A stretch of 64,000 nucleotides of DNA from Phoronis australis (lineage: Eukaryota > Phoronida > Phoronidae): contig NMRA01000373.1 in assembly GCA_002633005.1 (NCBI GenBank), positions 126,001 through 190,000 of the forward strand, read 5' to 3'. Shown here piece by piece: positions 27,801 to 42,800 of this stretch (its first letter is position 1; each line of letters begins with the position of its first letter). Both the position numbers and the translations under genes were made by a program. The notes below the pieces were generated by a model. The model did not search any database, was not told where the DNA came from, and worked only from the letters and a program-made list of their open reading frames with translations.

Positions 27801-30800
27801 GTTAGATTAAGCAAGCTTTGGCAATGGATCATTACAACTTTTATTCTAAGGCCATGCAATTATCTACCACAGTTCAAAGCGTTACTAAAACGAGTGCCAG
27901 AGAACTCAAACCTAACACATCTATTGGGTAAGAAGTTGTTGTATTTACTTTGAGTAAGTGATCCAGGGCTAGCACTTCACAAGGAATTCAATTTCTGAAG
28001 CACACAAAATTTCATTGTATTTTTATTAGTCAATGTCATACTGATTTGAAGTCACTGGTAATGCGGTAATTGTTCTGTTCCCACAAAAGATTAGAAAGTG
28101 TTCATGATTAACAGACTTCTAGTTGACAACAGTGACTCTTGCACAAATCTAATGGCAAAGTATAAGGTGCCGTGAAATGGAAATTTTCTAAAAATGTGAA
28201 CACACGATGAACTAGCAAGACAATAGTATAGCATTATGTCAATACAATAAACACACTCAGTCAAGGGACACTTCATATATATAATATAGAAATGTTTTCA
28301 GGATTGTAATTAAGAAAGAATGGAACAGGTCAAACACACCTGTATAGCTGTGTTGGCCGTGTGCTGCCGAATGGTCTCATTGTCTGATGCTTGTAAGTAA
28401 TAGTTGCAGACATCACCAATGACAGACACTAGCTGTACCAGAGACTCCGAATCACCTTGCACCTGGAACTTCTCCAACAGGCTGTCAGAGCCAATCACAT
28501 AGGGTTTAACATCATCCAGAGTGTTGAAGTCATACACAACCTTTGAAGAAATAAGGTTACATACTAAAAGGTGAAGATTTCAATGACCTTTGAAAGTCAA
28601 TGGTCAAAGGTTAAACAGATAATGTTTCATAAAAGCACAACAATAATACAAAAACCTCCTGTTTGGTTTCAAATCCAGACAACAGCAGTTTCAATCTAGT
28701 CCACTGTTAAGAATTTCCATGCACTTTTGAGCAGCATAACAACCCATGGCCCATGCTTCAAAGAGTTACTAAAACCATTCACCAATGGTAACTACAGAAC
28801 CGATAACTAACGCATTAATTTTTGGCAAACCACTGAACCTATCATAACTTTTCACTAATAATTGAATTTCAGAAGCCTCACAGTGAAAAATCACCAGTTT
28901 TAGTCCATGATATATCACTATAGTTTAGCCAGTGTTTTATAGCTGTGAAGTCCTCGCTAATGCCATAATTGCTCTACTCCCGGTAGATGCACGAAAATTA
29001 GTTTCTGCATATCTCCAAAGTCCATTTAGTTGCACAACATCAGTCCTGGCAATCACAGGTATGATTGTGTTTTTACCGTTGCCACCATGAAGTATTATCT
29101 GGCCGGTTAGAGGCGATAATGAAGACACCAGATTTAGAACAGTAGGTTTATATTTGAAGACTAAGTACCGAGAGAACTACTTCATTCACAGCAATATATG
29201 ACTACGCTACATAGCAATACTATAGCTGTGAAGTCCTCGCTAATGCCATAATTGCTCTACTCCTCACAACACGACCTTAGATTGGATTTCCTGAAAAAAA
29301 AACTTCTTGACAACAGCACGACTTGTTGTACAAATCTGATGAAGTATAAGACAACAACTCTACTGTATGGCCAGTGTGTACCAGCGTCTATACTTACACT
29401 TGAGTTTTCCTAGAGAACGTAATGTTTCAACTCTGTCAAATGATACAGTCATAACTTTTCATGCACAAAGAAATCAACCAATGATACGAGAGAACACCAT
29501 CACACCTAATATTTCCAGCTACCAGGTGGCGAGGAGGACAAACATGCCACAAGACTCTAACCATAACAAGGCCACAACTGGTATGTAGACATTACCTTCA
29601 CCGTATGCTCTACATCAGAGAAGGATCCAATGCTGTCAATAACACGAACGATGATGAACACATTGTGGTTATTGGATTCTAGTCCAGCTGGCAGTCTTAT
29701 GGGTTGACTTGACTGAGGTTGAGTATCTGAGCAACAGTAACAGAGAATTATGTGGGGCGGGGGGTGAATGTTCTTCAAATTCCTAATTTATTTTTGAAAA
29801 TATGAGTGCAGAAATAGTCATCTTTCAAATTTCTGAACACATACTACAGTCAAAAAAAGTTTCACAATGTCCTTTGATCATAGCAAGATGATAATTTTTT
29901 CTCAATAATTTTTACTAGAATTTCACAACAAATAAAATTTCCCTTTTCTGCCATTTTTTGTTCGCATTCGAAACAGATTTTCCACTTGATTGCAACAAAC
30001 ACAACAGCAACTCAGAGCCGTTACGCACCCGTGCTGTGGAATGAGTAACCTGGCAGCCTCATGGGGCCTGCGAGGTTACAGCTGACTGTCCTTATCAGTT
30101 TGACAGAGGCAAACCAATGTTTACATAGTCCAGCTCTCTTATTATCTGCTTCCATCTGATAAGCTCACGGAATCCAGCAATTACGTTGTTAACAGCACCA
30201 CTGACGCTAACCCAAATACTATTAGCAAACGACTTTCAACAAATGTCGTGAAGCAGATGTGTTTTGTATGAAATACTTCCACCAAAAAAAAAACTTTGAA
30301 TGGAGAAAATCGGTTGACTTTCAAAGAAATTAGTCTTAGTTTTCATCCCTTGATTCTTTTGTGTGACTAAGCTCTGACCAGCTTAACCACAGTATTGTGT
30401 ATCAACACAAAAGGCATACTTGACATGTTTAATCGACCGTGATTCCAGATTAGATTCTGATAGTGGAAATTTCATGATTTTTACACTGGAGGAGAATAGT
30501 ACATAATGGTTGAAACACACCCATGACAGCAATGTAAATGGTGCATTTTAATAAAAAAGACCATTAAATGGCGCAGAATACTTCAAACCCGTTCAAAATT
30601 GGGAAAGTGTAGTTGTCTCTCTTGTAGAAAACTGTCAAATTTCATGAACATCCACAAAGGAACTCCAAAATGATAGGCAGACGTACAAAACAAATTCCAA
30701 TAATAAGGCACTTTGGTAGTCAAATCCGTTCATCTGATGTAGAGTAAATATGAGTAGACTTGAAAATTGTGATCTTGCAAGGTAGATACATCTGCAGATG

Positions 30801-33800
30801 TGAAAATAATGTCATTAGGGAGGTCCACAGGTAAGTTGGCCCTATTTGAAAATCCACGCCAGTCGTGCTCATGTCAGTAGGAACACATCTGTCAATTTTC
30901 ATAACCGACCACTGAGCATGCAGTTTGGTGCATGCAGAAGCAGACAGCAAAAAACCAGACCAAAAATAATTGACATAGCCAGTATGTGGCGCAGAATACA
31001 TCAAATTCATCACAGATTGGAAAGAGGATGTCATCTACATATTAAATAGAAACTTGTTTCCAAATTTCATGAAAAACATTAGAAGTGGCTACGGTAAAAA
31101 ATAAAAATGCTACTGGGAGGCATAGCGATAGTCAGAGCCATGCAAAAAGTCATGGGCAGCCACTGTCACATTTATAGGAAAACAGCAGCAAAAGTTCACA
31201 AACACCATAGAAAGAAATCAGGAGCTGCAGCCATAATCGCAAGAATACAAAATCACCACAGGGGGATCTATTCAAAAATCAATGTCGCTCATGGTCTTCT
31301 CATCAGAAACACAACTGCTACAATTGAATATAATGATTCCTTGAGCAGTTTGACAGATAAAGAGCCAAACGTAAAAAAAAACAAACTATTGTAAAAACTG
31401 CCACTCAGGTGCAAAATTTATTGAATATGTCCAAAAAGGCATAATTGTCACAATAGATAACTATATAATTTGCCAAATTTCAGAAAAATCCATAAATGAA
31501 CTCCGAAGATACAGAGGCAAAGTTACATAAAAAAAGTAATTAACTGCTACTAGGACAAACACCTGTGGTCGGATTGGACTGCATTATCCATTATCGTCTT
31601 CATAGCAACATATCTGTCTTATTTTAAATGCTGGGGCTGTAGGGGCAATAAACATGGTAATTAGGCCTGGTCTGGCAATGGAACCTAACACCATCAGGTG
31701 ATGTGTATAGGCGTGAAATCACATGTTATAGGCCAAACAAAGGTTTGTGGTTTTCTCAGGAATACCCACAAACCCGAAAATGAGGAGAGGTTTTTTTGGG
31801 TTGGTCTATCATGACCACAACATGTTATGAGGGGGAACACTTGCAGTCGGATTGGTCCGAAAGTCGTCTTCATACGTTATCATCCCTATAGGAACAACAT
31901 ATCTGAACCTTAATTAAGTAACAGGCAGACTTAGATCAGTGTCACATAGAAAGCACAGACAGCTTGAAACCACAAATTATGTACACTGTACACGATTCAC
32001 GGTTTGGAAAAACAAGGCTGTTGAAAAAGTGATGTTGGCAAAACCACAAAATTGTAAGAAACTATAACTAAAAACATGAAACAAAATACAATCTCTCTAC
32101 ACAAATTATTAAAACAACTCACTGCTCTGTATGAAAGCTTTATCAAAGTCCTTGTTCAGCTGCTGATAAAACTCAAACATGAACGGCCGATCTTCATCTT
32201 GGAACCCGTCACACTCAATTGCAAATGTTGTGTTCAGAGCAATGCCCTCATGAGGACTGATGGTGCACTTGTGATCTTTGGTGCTGGGAGGCTCGTTAAC
32301 AATGATTTTACGGAACCCGATGCCTGGAAATTTCCAACCATAGTTATGAGCTATGTGCTTCTACCAATTGTGAACATACAATGTCTAAATGCCATTTAGC
32401 AAAATTCAAGGAAAATTACAGACAGTGCAGTACTCATGACGATGAATATTTTGAAGAGAAATAACTCTAAAATATAAGTAAGAATTATTAGTCTTCATAC
32501 ACGCTATGCATTGGTCACATCATGCGACCCATATTTTAGACTGCAACTTTCTTCTAAGCATACTGATGCTCTAGCGGGCCATCCGAAAATCACGCGACTT
32601 TACCGTAACCTTTCGGGACCACCGATCGATTACAGAAAAGCAAGGAGACATATTAGAAAGCATGACCTGCCCAAACTCCAGAGTGTAAACTACATACTAT
32701 TAAATACACTGTGTTCTTATAAATCAGTGCATTGATATCGTATAAGTAAGAATTATTAGTCTTCATATACGCCATGTGGTGGTCACATCACAGTTGGAAA
32801 AGATTTCTATACCAACTGGGGTTCAAACTCAGATCTTTCTGCTAACAACATAGTATTAAATTACAAGGTTCGACTAAGCGACAACCATTTTGTGACCTAA
32901 AATTGCCGTTGACTACCTCGCCAAACGCAATTTCACTTTTTCGTTACTCAACTCGCCAAACGTGACCCCAGTTTACGGCAATGCAGTTCTCACACTAACT
33001 TGCAAAACCAAGTCGGCCGGGTCAAGCAACACTCACAAAAAGAACAGTAACAAAAAACAACCGAAAAGCGCTCAGCGATGATCAACTATTGTTGCCATCC
33101 GCTAATCTCGTTTATCCACAGGCGCTAAAAATAACACTTTCGAAGAACGCCTACTATATAGGCATGAGAGCGACTCTCTAGAGGTCATAAACTTTGGAAA
33201 GTGAGATTTGAGTCTCTGTCGTTGCCTAGTCTGCTTGAATGTTGATGATAAAATGTGCGGCGCTCGAACTAAAAGCACAGGATTTGTATCAAATAGGAAT
33301 TCATAACCATGTTCTGAAGTCTCAAATGCCTTAATCCCTAGGCAACTCTAAGGCACTTTTTACTCCCCTCCCCCTTTCATCACGATATAAACCCCCCTTC
33401 GGCCTCTACTTATGCAACTACAGCCAACTCCCGGACCCCCTCCCATTTTCGGAAGAATTACCTAGTAATGAAAACAAAATAATTTCAGCACAGAAGCGCT
33501 GTTCATGGTCTTCCTTTGTTAGAACTCTTTCTACTGTGAATACTTCAAGTAATGCTTCAGGTTGTTCAATTGCAAAATTCAATCTCTAGTGCTAACTGAT
33601 TTTGTCATCTGTTTGGGCATACTTAGTTAGGGATTCAGGGCATAGATTAAAGGAGAAAGCCAACCAAAAAACAACCTATTTTGCAAGCTTATCTGACGAA
33701 GACTTCATGGGTCAGATCGTTAGGTTGCACAGGCTATCAGTTCTAACTGGAGTACACTGATCAAGAAATACTAGAAAGGCGTCGTGAACATGCACAGACA

Positions 33801-36800
33801 ACAAAACGCATGGATAGTTCTTTGGTAAGACAGAATTCGTCATAGAAATCACTATCGACGAAATGCTGGCCACAGACAGGCAGATGTTTCACGGCCTCAT
33901 ATTTGCTATTAACAGCGTACCTTTCATTCTTCACTACCGCGAGCCACTTCCTAAGCATTACGGCCTCTCAAGGAAGTCGAAAAAAACGATATACCAGCTT
34001 TTTTTCTGAGCTTCATAGTTTGGACAAGCGGGAACGATGCACCGCAATACAGCAACATTCACTCTGCAGACGAAACACTGACATCGCTGCCTCATTTCTC
34101 ACCTTCCTCACAGGTTAACACGACACCTCTTGGCAAGGTGAGGTCAACTGTATAAGAGGCGATGTGGATATAGACCGATTAAGACGGTAAAAAAAGACTA
34201 ATTAAATCGGGTGTCATTCTCCTTTAAATAACTAAAGATGCATCACTTGGTTTTTACTGCAGTTGATAAGCGGAGATGGCTTATTTCTACCTGGCGTGCC
34301 TCCTGTCTGGTAGTTGCTTTGAAAAAAAACACGACAAAGGGGGATAGCAGCTGTCTGGTGTATGAACTCTTCTGAACTCCTCCAGATGAAAGGTTTTGTG
34401 AAGTATTTTATCAATATTTAACAAAACTTAGATATTAAATGCTTTCATTTTTCATTTCGCTGTGTACGAAGCTGTAATTACTCTTTGTTCAGGGTTTGCA
34501 ACTGAAATAACTTTCATATCTCCTAGCACGCGTATTGTAACAAAAGCAACACGGAGCGTTGAAATGCGCCCACGAATGCATTGCAAATGGTGTGTTTTAG
34601 GGTTATTTATTTGCATCATAAAAATGAACACTAGATGGCGCAAAAACACACAATCCATCCAAAAACAGGAACATGTCATATTTCATAAAAATCTGTCAAG
34701 GAACTTCAGAGAAACAAAGGAAAACAGAATAAAATGAAATTGCCACTAGTGGGCACAGTGTCCGTTAGATCCGCCTGAAAGTCGTCATCTGTTGTTATCT
34801 TCACATAAATACACTAAATTTAGTAGATCCTGCAGTGGGTTTAGGAGAAACAACTATGGGCGCAAAACTAAACTACCACTAGGAGGCGCCAAAGTAGTCA
34901 GTCACCATCACCAAAGGTCGTTTTCACACTGAGAACATATATGCCAATTTTCAAATGATTTGGTTGATAAAAGGGTGGACACCAAAACAAGATTTGAAAA
35001 CAGCAAAAATGGCCACAAGGTGGTGCAAAATACCTCGATTCCATCCAAAAACAGGAAGAAAGCGAGTGTCATCACACCAATAGATGCCTACTTTAAAATT
35101 TTATGAAAATCAGTTGAGGACCTTTGAAGATAGTGAGTTAAACGTAAAAAACTAAAATTGCCACTAGGGGGCACAGCAGTAGTCAGATCTGTCCGAAAGT
35201 CGTCGTCATCCGTAGTCAACATCATGTAAATACACTATTTAAATTAAGTAAAGATCCTGCAAACGATTTAGGAGATACAGACATAGGCGCAACAAAAACA
35301 AAACTGCCACTAGGAGGCGCCACAGTAGTCAAAATAAGCGGAAAATCATCGTCAGGCATCCGCTTCATAGTAAGAACATAGGTACCAACTTTCACAATCA
35401 TCCCTTGAGCAGTTTGGTTGATAGAGGGGTGGACGCCACAAAACAGACTCGAAAACAGTAAAAATGGCCACTAGGTGGCGCAAACTACCTTGAATCCATC
35501 CGAAAACGGGAGAACAGTGTCATCTCACTAATAGGTGCCTATAGACCAAATTTTATGAAAATCCGTTAAGGACTTTTGAAGATACAGAAGTAAACGTAAA
35601 AAAAATAAAATTGCCACTAGGGGGCACACCAGTAGTCGGATCCATCCGAAAGAAGTTTGCTCATGCTGTCCCATCCAAGGAAAGAACAAATGTGTAAAAT
35701 TTCATGAACATGCGTAAAGGCGTTTTGGAGATAGAGCAGCGGACGACGGATGCCGGACGGTCACGGAAGGACAGACGGACGGAGATGACGGCATAATGCA
35801 TCCACATAAAAATATGAGGGCGCATAAAAAGGCTATAGTTGCCGATTTGGGCATAGGTGTTTAGTGGTGAGAATCATGTTTGTACAAGAAGTATCGTACA
35901 GTGGGCACGCTTTGACAACAGTTTAAAAATCAGGCTGCACTGATAGCAGATGAGTTGTGATAGCTTGTCATACTGCGATCATCACTGATGTAGCCATGAG
36001 CAGATGATCAAAATGTGGCCGAGCTGCATTTACAAAGCGATCAATTGTAGCACTGTGTCTGAGGGAACTACGAAGATTCTCAAAAAAGCTCTTTGTTCCA
36101 ACACGACAGATTACAAAAGTGTTGAATACAACGGAATGATTACTTTCTTTTATAACAAAACATAACATAAGAAGTTAATAATGAATAAGTAACGCTACAA
36201 TAAAAAAAGCCCAGCGTCTCACTGTAACAGTAGCGTATCTTTGTTGGTTTTTGGCTGCCGTGAGCTACTTGACCTGGTGCACCGCTGCGCGGTAGGGTTA
36301 GCATCACAATCGGCTGCATTGCACGCGACACCTATCAAATGCTTGCATTACTAAAAAATTTGGCGGCCTCAAATCCAGAATGGTGAGCTGAAATTTTACC
36401 AGACTCGCTAATTGTGAGTTGGGCGCTGCACTATGTTATCCCACACTGCATTGATGCAAGATATGCATGAAATACATGCGGTGAGAAATCTTCCTTGAAA
36501 TGGAAACGGTTTATTCTAAACTGTACAATTCCCTATGGCCAACGACACTTCAGTGGGCCTCCAATGACGGCAGAGCCAGAGCTTATTTTGTGAAACAGGA
36601 GCATTTCACTAGTAGATAAGTGTAATTGTGATCTTGTGTGATCTGACATCTTCACAAGTATTTTGTGTCAATGGTACACAACCCTGTGGCTATCGAACGA
36701 ATTTACGAGCTCTTCAAACTCAGGAGGTAAAAATTCAACTATCAGGCTAAGTCATACCAATTTCCATACTATGTATACAGCAAAATGCGTAAGTTTTGTC

Positions 36801-39800
36801 TTTACCTTTTTCTGGGTTGCTACCACGGAGCACCGATACATACAGGTAAAACTCCTTTCCATACAACTCCACCTTGTCAAACACAAAAGGGTCCAAAGCC
36901 AGATCACTTCCTGTGATGCCAGTGCCCTCTGCAGACCAAAGCCAGTTGTCCTCAGGCCACCTGAACGCTTCATAATATTGTAAGTTAAAGTCCTTTGGTT
37001 TGCTAATAATGTCCCACCTTTGGAAAACGACAAAAAACGTTAACTTTGAACAGTTCAAAGTAATCAATTCCATATATCTGACAAAAGCAGATATATTAGA
37101 CTTCTCAAATCAAATCAAAGCATTTACAAATTTCTTCCTAAGATTTACCAACTAAGTCACTTAATAGACAAATAATTGCTGATGTCACTAAAAGTAAGCG
37201 AATCAAAGAACAAAGCTAAATTTGCAGTCAACTCGGTAACTATCAGTTTTTAATCCCATCTTCTGCGTCATATTAAAATGGGCAAGACCAACGCAAAGCA
37301 TTGAAATGTACTCAATGTTGCACCAAAAATGGTGTGCTTCTAAGTGTGTTTAGTATCCAGCAATGGAACTAGACTTATGTAGCCAAAATAATTTCTAAAA
37401 ATCAACCACAGCTGACCCATCATTTTGACAAAGATCACCGACAAACAATATCGTATCAAAAACTAAAAAATAGCCAACAGGGACACCACTGCAGTACAAT
37501 CTATCAGATAGAGAACTGGTTCCAGCACATTAGCCAACAAGGAATGGTAGAATAGTCAACTTCGTAAGAATACAATGGTACTGGTGCATCCCCATCACAA
37601 AGTTCTGAGCCGAGTTTCAACAAAACTGGTTCTAATATGTTACTTGGCTAAAAGCAGACACACAATCACACAATTTCTTGTTCAAAACTCAAAAACTGCC
37701 AACAGAGATTGCCCCCATTGTCAAATCTGACCAGAAACAATTGACTCATCCACAACTATGTGCCAAAGTTCATCAAGATTCAATAAGTGGTTGTGGAAAT
37801 AATCAACAAACAAGCTTTAACTGTTCCCTGGGGTCACCTCCACCAGGTAAATGGTGTATGAATGAGGTTTGGGTACCTCCACTGTTAAATTTGTAATGTG
37901 TGTTAAGAATAAATGGTTTATGTTTAATTAAAACAATCATGGTGGATTTAAACCGGCTTGATATGTTTTGGCGTTTATTAAAACACCATCCCAATAAGAA
38001 AAAATAGTGGTTTAAAAAAACAACAAACAAACAAGCAAACTGAGCTAGACGCGTGGACGACAGACAGAGTACGTGACCACAACAAATTGATGTAAAAATA
38101 TGACTTGAACATCATGAAGCACATTTACAGGATAAAACATTTTGTTGCCCATTAGTCTGTGAATAACGAATTGAAGAGATTGACTGATTGACATTTCGCA
38201 ATACGAATATATTAAATTACGAATATATTAAATTACGAATTCCCAACATGGCGAGTCTTTCACCAATCACATGAGAGAAGAAAGTTACCTGTAGGTATAT
38301 TTATCAAATCTGTTGAAGCTTTTGATATGAGACCTGGCCGATAACTTCTGACGCGGGTTCAGCTTCTGACGTTTATTGGCAACAAGCCTGAGGAAAGATT
38401 GGAAAATTGGGGAATAGCACGAACAAGCGACTATACAAAGTACAGTGCAAGACAAAAGTAATCAGAGAGTAATTCAGTAAAATTAGCATAAAAATGACTG
38501 GTACTAACTATTATGGTCAGAAAATTATAAATAGCTTAGCAATATTTACTAAACTTTCTCGTTAATTCCTCTTCAATCTGGATCCTTAGGGAAGGCTTTT
38601 CTGATGATGAATTCGACCTCCACCCAGTCATAAATGACAGGGAATTCTGTGTCGTTTTGTCTGAGATGACTTTTGGCGAGACTACTGCATATGGCAAAAA
38701 TTTAATGGGGATATAGCACATGGTCAAGTAGTTAGCCATCACTGCAAAATGATCACGTAATATTAACCTCACAAATTACGACCACTATTGTACTCTGGTA
38801 CAAGGCACGTACCGAAAACAATAAGCCTTAAAAGAACATTATCCAGATTTCTTGAAGTTGTTAGCTTTGACCAGAGCTATAAAACAACATACATGATTGT
38901 CTTTGAGATTTTAATACAAATCACCAATTGTAGCCATTGTCTGTCATTACATATTCACTGAAATAAGGCCACACTGACTGTAGCAGTTAAATAACACACT
39001 TAAAGACTCTGCCAGTTATCAAGTGCGGTTTAGCTACGCCAGCAGAGTGTCAGTCTGAGATCACAGCCGTTCCAGATTTGATTTTGTGTTGAGGCAAATT
39101 TCAAAAATAAAAGCAAATGACTTTTCTTACCGATAACGTAACTCTAAATGCAGGGTTTTAGCTGCAATCTTAAACTTGCGATCATACTAAAGATACACCA
39201 GTCTTTTTCAACTAGTTCAATTTGAATAATTTAATCATGAAAACTTAAGGACATTCATTGACTTTTCAAGCAAGAGCCCAAGGATTTTCTAAGTTCTTGA
39301 TATTCAAATATTTCAACTACTCATATGAAGCCTGTGATAATTTTGCAGTTACCTTTAATTATCAAAAGTTATGACACTCACTAATTTAACTGCTTTATGT
39401 CATGGTCAATGCACTTTCAATTTGAAAAGTACTGTACTAATTCCGATCCTAGACTACCAAAAAGCTCCCCTAAGGATCAACTACCCAAAAGCTCTCCTAA
39501 GGAAAGACTTACCTGAAACCTCCTCTGAGTCTTTTTATGACCATATTTAAAAATGTCAAAAGCTTTCAATTTTAATATGCATGATATCCCAAAAAAATGT
39601 ATACACACTTCAAATAACAACGACTGTTGTTTTTTGACACAGGGACAAGACCACGAAGTCCGACTTAAATTCATAGCACTGGACAAAAACTGAATTATCA
39701 GTCTTTGGACCAAAATAAATGAATGTTTTGTAAACTTATGAAAAAGACTATAAAGTGTCTTTGCACTTCCTTAACATAATGCGATAATTTTCCTTTTCCA

Positions 39801-42800
39801 AAACTAAGACGTTTGTTTGCAATTCACGAACACACAGAGCACACGACGGCACACATGCCTACATATTTAATGGCAAGGTGTACCATACAGTAGGCTCTGG
39901 TGCAGAGACCGGTCAACAAGAACCAATTGAATTCCTATCATGCACTGATGTGTGACTACATTGTCGGTACAACCTGTAATAAAACCTTTTTTCAACTGAC
40001 AACTGCCATCTTACTCTATGCTGACTTCAGGAGGATCGCCATGAGTGATGTTAAGCTTCTGTGTAAACCATGTCACACGATCGTCTTTTCGTGCTTCAAC
40101 CAATATCTCGTAGGCTTCACCCTCAATCATGTTAGAAGAATCCAGCCACATTTGTCCCATACTGATATTTCCGAATGGTATCCTGTCATGTTCACCCAAA
40201 GGTCCATTCAAAACCAGCAAACCTTGACAGAAGAGTCACAAATTAGCAAAGTCGGGTTTATTTCGAGTCGAACATTTTTAGACACATTCAGTACAAAGTA
40301 CATTCATTTTGTCAAATCACTTACGGGGTCATAAAAGATTGAATTTGTGGCTTCTAATTTTACACACTTATGCCAGTAAGGGGGATTGAAATTTGTCAAG
40401 TGGTCACTGGCTTTAAAACTACCAGACTATAATTTTTCCATATTACAAAATGCTCAAAATAGTTAATTTCAGTTTTGCATTCTTTCAAATATGGAAGTAA
40501 GTCTTAAAACTGACCTGGAGTGTGTAGACCATTCTTGAGGCATCCTGGAGGGAACTGTATAGTTCCATTACAAGGACTCTTGGTAAGATTCTCAGACAGT
40601 GACCAACGGTCACATACTCGGCGACAATAAAACCAATAGCTGATATCTGCTCTTCTCAAGTCTTCATCCACGATATCTGGATCATAGCTGGTGGTATAAG
40701 CATCGAGTGTTAGATTGGTCAAGTATTTCTTTCCAACATAGATGCCCCCTACCATGTCAACATGAAGTGGACTCTTGGCAATGCGGAAAAGAACCTCTCG
40801 CACAGTCCAGATACCAACCTCCTCCAACATCGTCACATTGAGAACAAACTTGTAGAGGCCATAATCCAGAGTGTGACTTTTGAACTTCAACTTCCTCAAG
40901 TTACCAGACTGCAGCACCATGGATTTGTTTTGCACTAGGAAATCCGATATATCGCGCCAACTGCCATCAGATGCCTCCTCATAGACAGACCAATGATAGC
41001 TTGTAGTTAGCTTCCAGCAACTGAGCTCCACCAAGCTGTAGATGAAAAAACTGTGCGAGCGAAAGACAACCTGAACACCAGGCAGGTGAGAATCACAGTT
41101 GGACTGTTGGCAGGAGTTGGGAGTCTTGACGTCAACTTTGGGGAAAGAACACGGTCCTCTGGTTATACCAAACGTACAAGACGATGATACTGAGGACACC
41201 ACATTCGAAATATTGATGCGAAATTCAAATCTGCCAATGCTTTCAAATTGGTTTACCAAAAGCAATGTCTTTTCTTTGTATATTTCGCCATCACTGCGGT
41301 CAGTCATGTTTCCAATTAAGTTGGAAAGGGTTTTGTTGTAATCTTTGATGCACTGCGTGGTGTTACCAAACATCAGAAAACGTCCATTGGTGGTTTTTTC
41401 ATCAGCGAAATCAATGAAGTAACAAGAGCAGGTGCCAACTTGGCTGAAACTGACCAAAAACGTTTTGAGTGCTCCACGTTCGCTTGTTCCTCCACAGTCA
41501 GCTACATTCACTACCACTTTGTCTTGAATAGTTATGTGACGAGAGAAGTTCAGTGCGTGTAGTGGATTAGAACAGTTAAGATGAACTTGATATTCCCCGG
41601 GTGCCTGATAGATGTGACTCTGGATGTAAACTTGCGATGGAGTTGTCCTCACAGAACCATCACCAAAGTCCCACCAACACGACACCTGCGTGCCTGAAGT
41701 GCGATTGGAAATCATTTTGATTGGCTCGTGGGATGGGTAGACACTCACTTGTGGCCCATATCCAGGGTTTTCCTCAAGTTCGTCAATGTAAAATGTTTGT
41801 AAGCCAGTGATTTCAGTGTAGACGGTGTGCTGACAATGTAGTTGGGTGGATGACACTAGATTCCATAACCTGACTGAAACATTGAAGGTACCAGGCTGTG
41901 TGTAGTTGTGCCTAAGATGGAGACATAAATCAACGTCTGAACCAAAAGGAATCCCTGAACAATTCAGAACCACAACTTTTTCTGCAGAAGTTCCGTCGTC
42001 AAAGTCAACAATTAAAAAAGCGTCTGTTGGTAAGCTGACCGAATTTCCAACAAGTAAATCAAATTCGAGATCAATGCTCCTTTCGGGATATGGAAGCAGA
42101 CTTTCTGAATTGCAGCGAAGTTCAAACTTTTCAACCGGATATTCCACGATCACCTTCTCTGATTGTGACAGAGCCACGGATGATGAGCCAGCACAGTTAC
42201 TGGCACTCACATTGACACGATAATGCCCAGGTACTAAATACTGGTGCTGCATTCTAGAGGAAGTCTCATTCAACTTAAACACAGAAACGTTGTTGCCATC
42301 CAAGAAATTCCACGAGAACCAGATTCTGGTACCCCATACTACTTCAGCCACGAGATCTACCTTCTCACTGACATTAATCACATGGGTAATTGGATGAACA
42401 GACAAGTTGGTAATCAAGCGATCAACATCCATGACTGCCTCTAATGTCTTGTTGCTGACAAGGTTTCCAGATTCAACCGTGGTGTTATATGTTCCATATT
42501 GCGTGTAGTTGTTCCTGAAAACCACGGGAGACGAAGTATTGAACTGCACCCTCTGCGAAGACGAGAAATTACGTCCATCGTTAATAGTAAATGTGACATT
42601 AGTTGGAATATGTGTGTCATTGCCACGATACTCTAAGATGAACGATACATCACCAGGTTGCTGAAATGGGATTTCGACGCATTTGTCCATCACTAGGGCT
42701 ATATCTTTAATGATATTCTGTGCAATAACAGTTACCTGTTTAGTGACATTGCTTACATCATTAGAACAATTCAATGACACGTCAAAAACACCATCATATG

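Noticed and set aside
32815-32880. GGGGTTCAAACTC as a tRNA or SINE B-box
   Set aside because: No A-box at a suitable distance on either strand.
36140-36331. Open frame with GC-rich centre in intron 17
   Set aside because: No domain and no splice sites in phase.
39477-39713. Open minus frame in intron 15 as a REJ exon
   Set aside because: Its donor phase does not fit exons 15 and 16, which join directly as Glu-Leu with a good REJ match.
41099-42444. Plus-strand open frames opposite exon 14
   Set aside because: Shadows of the giant exon on the other strand; no family likeness.
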